DNA of 64,000 bases from Pictodentalium vernedei (Eukaryota; Mollusca; Scaphopoda; Dentaliida; Dentaliidae): positions 175,377,919 through 175,441,918 of the forward strand of contig CM062288.1 of the NCBI GenBank assembly GCA_031216915.1, written 5' to 3'. Of the stretch, positions 57,467-64,000 are shown piece after piece. Under the pieces are notes generated by a model that was not told the DNA's origin, searched no databases, and was given only the letters and a program-made list of their open reading frames with translations. Numbering within the stretch: the stretch's first letter is position 1; every line of letters begins with the position of its first letter. A program made the translations under genes and the position numbers.

Positions 57467-57626
57467 AAACAATAGGAGGAGGTGAATCACATAACCAATA
57501 CCAACAAGAGTAGCAGAACGAAAGCAAGGATGGCAGAGAACAAAAACAAAAACCTGTAATGAAGATAGAGAGAAGGCACCTGAAAAGAACAAGGCTGAAC
57601 GAAGCGCAACCTCGACAAAAACAATT

Positions 57627-59084
57627 TTAACGAGGGTGCACAACAGCCTGAGCAGCAACGAGAGGGCCTAAAGAATAAAGGTCCTCAGATTGCTGCTGAA
57701 GGTGGCGGAGATAAAAGGAGGAGAAGGTAGAAGCATTCCTCCAGTAAGCCGCATTCATAACATCCCGGAGCGAAACAGAATTGGAGAACGCCCAGGATGT
57801 AGAAACGGCACGAACCTCATGAGCATTAAGCCGGTTCGAAACAAGATCCGACGCAGACAAGCGAGAATAAGCCAGCTTGATTGCAAGACAGATCCACCTG
57901 GGAATAGAATGGGAAGAGATAGACTGCCTCTTAGTAATGAGAGACAGAAAGAATCTCTTCCGACCCCTCCTAATGAAGTGAGTGCGAGTAATGTAAGTCT
58001 TGATCGCACGAACAGGACAAAGAAGAGGCCTCCGGCCATCTACAGCAGGGAGAGCCCGAATGCAGATGGGAGGAGGTACCGAATCAGGAAGTTGATTCTT
58101 AGCCAGAAAAGAGCAATCAGTAGTGAAGGTGACACTGTTAGCCTCATTTTGGAAGAAGGCAGAATCAATAGATAGCGCATGAAGCTCACTGACTCGACGA
58201 GCAGAAGCAAACGCTAGAAGAAAAGCCGTCTTATAGGTGAGAAAACGCATGTCGGTCTCAGATAAAGGCTCGAATGGCGCCCCCTCCGAACAGTGCAACA
58301 CCCATGCCAAGTTCCACTTGGGTGTAGGACGCAAAACTCGAGGCCTCTTCAAAGAAAAGTGCCGAATAAGTTTGGAGAGAAAAAGATTACGACCGATGCA
58401 CCGCTTTCCCACATAAGAGAAAGTATCAGACAGCATAGACCGATAGCCCTTAATCGTAATCGGCTGGAGGCCCTTGGAGTCAAAAAGAAAAACCAGAAAA
58501 TCCGCAATTTGAGCGATTGACGGATCACAGTAATTCACATTGTGATCTGCACACCAGCGGCAGAAAACCTTCCACTTGACGGCATAAGTCATGCCAGTGG
58601 AATGTCGCCGCGATGCAGAAATGCACTCCACTGATCGTCTCGAAAAACCTCTACGTCGGACACTGGACCTGATAAAAGACAGGCGTGAAGGGACAGGCTC
58701 GCCAGGCTGTTGTGATACTTCCTGGGACGACCCTGTGAAAGAAGATCGCGATGTAGAGGTAGACGAATCGGTCGATCGGCCAATAGAGGCCGCAGCAGAT
58801 TGATCCACACCCTCTGTGGAGACAGGGGTGTGATCAGAATGATCCTGCAACTGCAAGCACGAATCTTCGCTAATACTTGAGGAAGAATCGGTGCAGGAGG
58901 AAAGGCATAGCCGATCCAACCTGTCCAGTCCAGAGACAGAGCGTCTACTGCAAATGCCAGAGGATCTGGACAAGGGGAGACAAAGGTCTCTACCTGATGA
59001 TTCCAGCGAGTAGCGAAAAGGTCGACCTGAGGACGGCCCCACTGCTCGCAAATCGCCTGAAACACCGACCGATGTAGCATCCAT
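57627..59084 (-). CDS. DIRS-A tyrosine recombinase
   Basis: About 485 codons. The C-terminal half carries tyrosine recombinase text: a box I Arg in FASARRVSELHALS, HEVRAVSTSWA with the H-x-x-R pair and a downstream Tyr in FSSFYLRHL. DIRS elements use this enzyme in place of an integrase. The N-terminal part overlaps the RNase H frame. Confidence 0.85.
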   Translation of the reverse strand: MDATSVGVSGDLRAVGPSSGRPFRYSLESSGRDLCLPLSRSSGICSRRSVSGLDRLDRLCLSSCTDSSSSISEDSCLQLQDHSDHTPVSTEGVDQSAAASIGRSTDSSTSTSRSSFTGSSQEVSQQPGEPVPSRLSFIRSSVRRRGFSRRSVECISASRRHSTGMTYAVKWKVFCRWCADHNVNYCDPSIAQIADFLVFLFDSKGLQPITIKGYRSMLSDTFSYVGKRCIGRNLFLSKLIRHFSLKRPRVLRPTPKWNLAWVLHCSEGAPFEPLSETDMRFLTYKTAFLLAFASARRVSELHALSIDSAFFQNEANSVTFTTDCSFLAKNQLPDSVPPPICIRALPAVDGRRPLLCPVRAIKTYITRTHFIRRGRKRFFLSLITKRQSISSHSIPRWICLAIKLAYSRLSASDLVSNRLNAHEVRAVSTSWAFSNSVSLRDVMNAAYWRNASTFSSFYLRHLQQQSEDLYSLGPLVAAQAVVHPR

Positions 59085-59605
59085 TCGGTTGGAAGGACAC
59101 TGTCGCGTCGGGACAGGGAGTCTGCTAGGACGGTGAGATGCCCGGGAATGTGTCGAATGGACACCCGAGTGTTCACATCCCTCGCCAACAGAAGAAGATC
59201 CCGAGACAGCCGATACATGGGAATCGAATGTGTGCCTCCTTGATTACGTATGTAGGCCACTACTGTCGAATTGTCTGAAAGAAGTAGGACAACATGGTCC
59301 GACAGATGAAGGATCCAAAGCCGAAAACTCAACAGAACAGCAAGGAGCTCCTTCTGGTTGATATGAAGGCCCACCTGCTCGCTGTCCCACTCTCCGTGAG
59401 TAGACAGGCCGAGAGGATCCAACGTCGCACCCCAGCCCCGATCGCTAGCCTCCGCAGTAAGGATGCGATCGGCCAAAGGAAGATCCAACGGAACACCCTG
59501 TGTCAGCCAGGGAATATCTGCCCAAGGGCAGAGGTGACAAAGCAGAGACCGAGGAATAGTGAGTTCCAGGTCCAGCTGATCTACATTCGGATGCCAATGA
59601 TCCAA
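58589..59605 (-). CDS. DIRS-A RNase H region
   Basis: ILTAEASDRGWGATLDPLG, INQKELLAVLLSFRLW, LLSDNSTVVAYIRNQGGT and SIRHIPGHLTVLADSLSRR follow the DIRS/Ty3 RNase H order. It overlaps both the RT and the recombinase frames. Confidence 0.85.
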   Translation of the reverse strand: MDHWHPNVDQLDLELTIPRSLLCHLCPWADIPWLTQGVPLDLPLADRILTAEASDRGWGATLDPLGLSTHGEWDSEQVGLHINQKELLAVLLSFRLWILHLSDHVVLLLSDNSTVVAYIRNQGGTHSIPMYRLSRDLLLLARDVNTRVSIRHIPGHLTVLADSLSRRDSVLPTEWMLHRSVFQAICEQWGRPQVDLFATRWNHQVETFVSPCPDPLAFAVDALSLDWTGWIGYAFPPAPILPQVLAKIRACSCRIILITPLSPQRVWINLLRPLLADRPIRLPLHRDLLSQGRPRKYHNSLASLSLHACLLSGPVSDVEVFRDDQWSAFLHRGDIPLA

Positions 59606-60809
59606 CAGGAAGTGTTGGAGAGGTCGGACATAAAAAGCGACCGAGCGGAATGAGATCTGTCACCGAACCGCAAAGGCCCAGCATCCGAAGGAAAGTCCTG
59701 GCCGAGACCGAGGAAGATTGAAGCAGGTCCCGAGTCAAGGCGGAAAGAATCGTCGCCCGAGCCTGGGGGACCGACACTACATTGTGAAGAGTGTCGAAAT
59801 CCATCCCCAAATGACGGAATCGCTGAGAAGGAAGAAGATCCGACTTCTCGCGATTGACTCTGAAACCCAGTGACGCTAGTAGGCAAAGAAACTGCCGGAC
59901 ATCGAACTCCAGAACAGCAGCATCGTGGTGCCGTTGGAGGATATCGTCTAGGTAGGCTGACGAAGTCACTGCCAACTGAGTGCGGTGGAAAGCAAGCACA
60001 TGTGACATCAGTTGGGTGAAGGCCCAAGGAACCAGGTTCAAACCGAATGGGAGAGCTCTGAATTGAAAAACTCGATCCCGAAACGAGAACCGAAGGTATT
60101 TCCGTGATGCCAGATGAATGGGTACATGGAAGTAGGCATCCTTCAGGTCGACACTGGCCGCAAAATCGCCCTGATGAACTGAACGTCGAACCGACCGGAA
60201 AGTCTCCATACTGAAACGAGGAGCTATTATGTACTCATTCAGGGTACTCAGATCGTTGACAGGACGATATTGGCCGTTTTTCTTCGGCACCAAGAAAAGT
60301 CTCGAGTAAAACCCCGGTGAAAGGGTGTTCCTGACCACCTCGATCACCCCTTTGGTGAGGAGATTGTCGATCTCCTGCACCAGAAGGTCCCGATGCAGAG
60401 AATCGGAAGGGACCTGAGTTGGGAGGAGCACCCGAGATAAACTGGGGTGCCGATGGAAGGACAGTCGCAGACCGGATTGAATGACGTCGAGGACCCAAGA
60501 GTCCGACGTTATCTCTGTCCAATGGTCGTAAAACAGCGACAGCCTTCCCCAGACTGGAGGCGAATCGAGGTGAGAACCTTCACTTACAGCCTCGACGAGG
60601 CCCCCGAGAGGAGAAACCACCTCGGGAAGTGACAGAGTCCTGAGACTTTCCAGCCTGAGGCTGCCAGCGAGCCTGGCCACGTCGGCGCTTCTTATGAGCA
60701 GAAGGAGCAGACGGAGCCAAAGGCGTAGCCGACGTCGCCGACGAGGCAGACGCAGCAGCACGCTTGGCGGGCCTGGAACGACCCCCACCCACAGCAGCAG
60801 GTTGGTCAA
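59445..60809 (-). CDS. DIRS-A reverse transcriptase region
   Basis: YSRLFLVPKKNGQYRPVNDL, SVDLKDAYFHVPI, FRALPFGLNLVPWAFTQLM and AYLDDILQR are the RT finger and palm motifs, with the YLDD active site. The match with DIRS-B RT (32423-33501) is clear. Confidence 0.9.
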   Translation of the reverse strand: MTNLLLWVGVVPGPPSVLLRLPRRRRRLRLWLRLLLLLIRSADVARLAGSLRLESLRTLSLPEVVSPLGGLVEAVSEGSHLDSPPVWGRLSLFYDHWTEITSDSWVLDVIQSGLRLSFHRHPSLSRVLLPTQVPSDSLHRDLLVQEIDNLLTKGVIEVVRNTLSPGFYSRLFLVPKKNGQYRPVNDLSTLNEYIIAPRFSMETFRSVRRSVHQGDFAASVDLKDAYFHVPIHLASRKYLRFSFRDRVFQFRALPFGLNLVPWAFTQLMSHVLAFHRTQLAVTSSAYLDDILQRHHDAAVLEFDVRQFLCLLASLGFRVNREKSDLLPSQRFRHLGMDFDTLHNVVSVPQARATILSALTRDLLQSSSVSARTFLRMLGLCGSVTDLIPLGRFLCPTSPTLPVGSLASECRSAGPGTHYSSVSALSPLPLGRYSLADTGCSVGSSFGRSHPYCGG

Positions 60810-63015
60810 GCTGTCTCAGCAAAAGCTGGTCCTTCGAATGACGAAGAACTTCGCCATGAACAGCTTCCACGGAACCATGGAACAATTGAGGTCCCACCAA
60901 AGAGGCAGACCTCAGAACAGCACGTTGCTCAGAAGGAAGGGATGGTAAAGAATCCAACACCGCATCCTGGCATGCCAGCTCCAAATTAGCCGTGTTACAG
61001 GCGTGAGCGTGTGTCAAGTTCATAAGAGCCTGTGACAGAACGCGAAGAGGCGCCTGAGCGTCATCAAACTCCCCTGGTGGAAAATATTCAGCCAGAGCAG
61101 GGACGACATGGTCCGCGAGAGATAACATTCCCAGCATCTCTCGGGACAGGCCCACCATAGACTCAACTACCGACATCGGGAGAACTGCCGACTTAGGCTT
61201 AGTCAACCCGAGGGAAGAAGAATCCTCATCCACAGTAGTCATCCCTTGGAAGACTGGTGGAGAGACGGAATCGTACACACGAAACTGCGATGGAGGCAGA
61301 AAGGCATCAGCTCTAGAAAAGAAGGAACCCTTGAGGGCCTTAGAACGCATTTTGGCGTCTAAGCCCTGGAAGGACTCAACAACCTGAGCCGATTGCAGAG
61401 GACGCAAAGCCCCAGAGCTAGAAGGCTCAACAGGGTTACGGCGCTCCGCAGTGGACCGCGGCCGGACGGTCACAGAAGGCTGGTCGGAAGGTTGAACGTC
61501 CGGCAATAAGCCAAAGACGAAATCCAAAGCCTGCCCCAAGACTGACAAGGGGGGCCCATCACCTTCAAGATACTCGTCATCCTCCGTAGCAGAGGAGACG
61601 TAGCCCAACTCGGGCTGACCAGCAGAAACCTCCTGTGAATACTGTGCAGTATCCAAGGGGCCAGGCGAGACATCTCGGCGACTGACCAAAGGAGGTTGTG
61701 CCTCAGGAGGCACAGGGAGGCCAACTTGAGGGTTGCCAGAAAGCAACCGGGTGAGCGCCAAAACGGCCTGGCGCAGGTCACCCTGAGAATCTGTCGCAGC
61801 AGAATCGCCCGACAGAGTGTCCTCCCAATGGACCCTTCTGGTAGAAGAACCCAAATCCTCAGAAGAGACCGACGTCGAAAGTCGATCAGCAGACAGAATA
61901 GGGACACGGTGAGAAGACACCGGACGATAGTCCCGATTGTGACGCCCAGGGGCCATCACTGACCTCTGCGAAACAGAAGGTCCTGCCTGCAAATCCTCTA
62001 AAGAGACCGACGGCGCACGGCGATCGGTAGCTGGACCTAGGACACGGTGAGAAGACACCGGAGGATTGTCCCAAGAATGACAGGAACCTGTCATTGGCCT
62101 CTGCGCAGCATACAACCCCAACTGCCTATCCTCTGAGACCGGCGGCAAGCATCGATCGACACCCAGACTCGGAACGCAGTGAGGAATCACCGGAGGAAAG
62201 TTCCGAGAGTGACAGCTAACAGGGGCTGTCACTGACCGCTGCTGAACAGCAGGCCCTGGATGCCAACGTCCCAACACCATCCCGCTAGGCGGCACACTAG
62301 CAGGGGAAGGTGGAACGATAAACGATTCACTCGAGGGACGAGGAATCGCTGCCGAAGCGACCGGCCGGCTCAACCGACTAGGAGCAAACCTAGCCAGATG
62401 AGACGGAGCAAACAGCAAACCCACACAGCCCCGCCGCGAGGCTGGGGGAGGCTGAGAACACACAGACACACCAGCAGATACAGCCTCGGTCCCCCGAGAC
62501 TGTAGACCATCCCCAGAGGAGATGGAAGAGCCACCATCAGACAGAATAGGATCTGGAGTAGCAACTTCCTCAACAACGGTCGATGGTGTAGGAGGCAGAT
62601 CGGAGAGGATCACCGAGCTGACTTCGGAAAAGCTATCAACGAAAACAGACGCCTCAATAGTGACATCAGAAGACAAAGAGACGACGGTCTCCTCGTCAGG
62701 TGTCACTGAACTAACACCGCCAACAGTTGCAGAGGAACTCGCCACAGAAGGCAGATCCGAATCCTGTGTGACAGAGTCACCACGTGCACCAGCAGAAATG
62801 TCTGCTACGGCACAGCTACCCTTACCCCGAGAACGAGGAGTTCTAGCTCTGGAAAGAACCACCTTGTTCACAGAAGCCCAGAATTTAGAGGACCAAACCC
62901 CACAAATACCACATGATTGGGCCTGAGTGCAATTGTTGCAAGTGACACATGTGGCATGAGAGTCGTCCACATGCTTCACCTGCAAGCAAGAGGTACAAGG
63001 AATAGTCTTAGGCAT
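60580..63015 (-). CDS. DIRS-A Gag-like protein
   Basis: About 811 codons if it starts at the ATG ending at 63015 (MPKTIPCTSCLQVKHVDDSH). A Cys-rich N-terminus (CTSC, CVTCNNC, CGIC) may bind zinc. A Ser/Pro-rich middle holds three ~45-residue repeats. The C-terminal part has LTHAHACNTANLELACQDA, shared with DIRS-B, and a basic tail. The frame overlaps the RT frame. Confidence 0.75.
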   Translation of the reverse strand: MPKTIPCTSCLQVKHVDDSHATCVTCNNCTQAQSCGICGVWSSKFWASVNKVVLSRARTPRSRGKGSCAVADISAGARGDSVTQDSDLPSVASSSATVGGVSSVTPDEETVVSLSSDVTIEASVFVDSFSEVSSVILSDLPPTPSTVVEEVATPDPILSDGGSSISSGDGLQSRGTEAVSAGVSVCSQPPPASRRGCVGLLFAPSHLARFAPSRLSRPVASAAIPRPSSESFIVPPSPASVPPSGMVLGRWHPGPAVQQRSVTAPVSCHSRNFPPVIPHCVPSLGVDRCLPPVSEDRQLGLYAAQRPMTGSCHSWDNPPVSSHRVLGPATDRRAPSVSLEDLQAGPSVSQRSVMAPGRHNRDYRPVSSHRVPILSADRLSTSVSSEDLGSSTRRVHWEDTLSGDSAATDSQGDLRQAVLALTRLLSGNPQVGLPVPPEAQPPLVSRRDVSPGPLDTAQYSQEVSAGQPELGYVSSATEDDEYLEGDGPPLSVLGQALDFVFGLLPDVQPSDQPSVTVRPRSTAERRNPVEPSSSGALRPLQSAQVVESFQGLDAKMRSKALKGSFFSRADAFLPPSQFRVYDSVSPPVFQGMTTVDEDSSSLGLTKPKSAVLPMSVVESMVGLSREMLGMLSLADHVVPALAEYFPPGEFDDAQAPLRVLSQALMNLTHAHACNTANLELACQDAVLDSLPSLPSEQRAVLRSASLVGPQLFHGSVEAVHGEVLRHSKDQLLLRQLDQPAAVGGGRSRPAKRAAASASSATSATPLAPSAPSAHKKRRRGQARWQPQAGKSQDSVTSRGGFSSRGPRRGCK
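61850..62250. repeat. ~140-bp tandem repeats within DIRS-A Gag
   Basis: Three units encode variants of QRSVMAP..R..PVSSHRVP..DR..PSVSSEDL. Boundaries are near 62230, 62095 and 61955. Confidence 0.7.
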
Positions 63016-63275
63016 TATATCAAAATAATCAAGCTTCCCACCGACGGAAAACAGCACGAAGGTCGTGTTCACACGTGGGGGAAAGACAAGATAAAGTGAC
63101 AAGAGACAAGTAATAAAAATACAAATTAACATTAATTAATAATAATTTGGTAGCTTGATAAAAGGATACAATCCACTAGCACACTAAATATGTAGAATAA
63201 GTTGTTCATAAGTTGTTTACGACATAACAGCATAATTTAGCATGAGTCACAAAAATTTCCGACCATGTACAATGG

Positions 63276-63528
63276 CGGAAAATAAAGGAATTGACGTCAC
63301 GGTTGTTGTGCATGCGCTCGGTAAACGCAAGAGGTGTGCAGAGAGAGTACCTGTTATTTCGAGCGCTGATCTCGCTCGACCCTTTTTTCGATCTTTTTCG
63401 TGCTTTTGCACTCTAGTACTTTTCCAACTCATTTGGAAAAGATTCTAAAAGCTTGAGTTAGTTCCGAAGTAGGGCTTGCACTTATGTTACAGCCAATTGT
63501 AAACAATTGTGAGTAGGTTGGAAAGAAA
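63276..63528. repeat. DIRS-A right ITR with outer end
   Basis: Inverse of the left ITR to about 63515, then the outer end GTAGGTTGGAAAGAAA to 63528. The CRE-type TGACGTCA is at 63292-63299. Confidence 0.9.
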
Positions 63529-64000
63529 CTACTTTTTTGGTTGACATAGCTTTGATATGCCAAAAACCATATCCATGAGTGGTGGGAATTTACCCTTTTG
63601 GTACTGTTAATTCTTTTTTTCTCAAACATTGGAAAAGGGATTGATAAGAATCTAAACACACCTCGCCACCTAACCCTCAATTAACAAACTGACTGAAACT
63701 TCACACATAATTCATGAATTAGCAGGTAAAAATGTTTTTTTAAAAGTTTTGTACAAGTTTGTTTTGTTTCTATCATCGGAACAAGATTATTCCTCTGAAA
63801 ATCACACGATTTGATTTGCTTGAGGCTTTTTGTGTAAATTTGAAAAAAATAATTTTAAATTTCCAGTTTTAATGTTATCTGTGGGTAAAGGTTTAAAAAG
63901 TAAAGTACAAAATATATTATATTGCTTTTTTGTGATCAGAGTACTACAATTGCAGATTATAATCAGCAAGGCAAAACTTCTTATTTTAAATTTGTTTTAT
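63529..64000. other. No recognisable feature
   Basis: AT-rich flank of DIRS-A up to the window end. No P450 exon is seen. Confidence 0.35.

Larger units (their letters stand above)
57024..63528 (-). mobile_element. DIRS-A: DIRS-type tyrosine-recombinase retroelement, close to whole
   Basis: Outer ends, ITRs (57068-57301 and 63276-63515) and an ICR (57371-57466) are all present. Gag, RT, RNase H and tyrosine recombinase follow in the DIRS order on the minus strand, with overlapping frames as is usual in the family. The ITRs differ at about half a dozen of ~230 positions by eye, so the copy looks young. It looks near whole, with at most one or two breaks. No target-site duplication is seen; both ends finish in AAA. 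Confidence 0.9.

Overview
This looks like nuclear DNA from a marine lophotrochozoan, most likely a bivalve mollusc. It is AT-rich and intron-bearing. It is filled with tandem-core elements that end in ACGG/ACTG-type microsatellites and a short hairpin. That architecture is the one described for bivalve pearl/HINE (Helentron-type, non-autonomous Helitron-like) elements. The species cannot be named from the sequence alone.

Layout. 1-20 kb is a mosaic of pearl/HINE-like arrays, some nested in one another, with TTAA-flanked MITEs, a 2.8-kb insertion flanked by a 33-bp direct duplication, a small secreted-protein ORF (minus strand, 15595-16041) and a broken Tc1 transposon (about 18.56-19.83 kb). 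20.0-29.6 kb is one large pearl/HINE-like element with about ten ~167-bp cores, split by a 7-kb DIRS-type retroelement fossil (DIRS-C). 30.35-35.88 kb holds a second, broken DIRS fossil (DIRS-B). 36-40.7 kb is more arrays plus a Harbinger-like MITE. 40.9-52.6 kb carries three exons of a cytochrome P450 gene on the plus strand, with introns full of repeats. Intron 1 contains a LINE fragment, itself interrupted by a second copy of the Harbinger-like MITE, and a candidate coding exon on the opposite strand. Intron 2 contains a hAT-like element and a TTAA MITE. 57.02-63.53 kb is a third DIRS element (DIRS-A), close to whole, on the minus strand.

The host gene content I can support is small: the P450 gene (5' and 3' ends missing), the small secreted ORF and one unidentified exon. 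The rest is transposable-element biology. The three DIRS elements show the family hallmarks: inverted terminal repeats (ITRs), an internal complementary region (ICR) copying both outer ends, and Gag, RT, RNase H and tyrosine recombinase parts. They belong to three distinct ITR lineages.

The observations I rate highest are these: (1) DIRS-C has identical 189-bp ITR segments around a badly decayed interior; (2) several unrelated-arm palindromes share one apex close to GAGCTCATTGAGCTC; (3) pearl/HINE tails and cores appear to be exchanged as modules; (4) the 2.8-kb element has unusually long flanking duplications; (5) all three DIRS Gag regions carry different tandem amplifications. All comparisons were made by eye within the window; no database search was possible.
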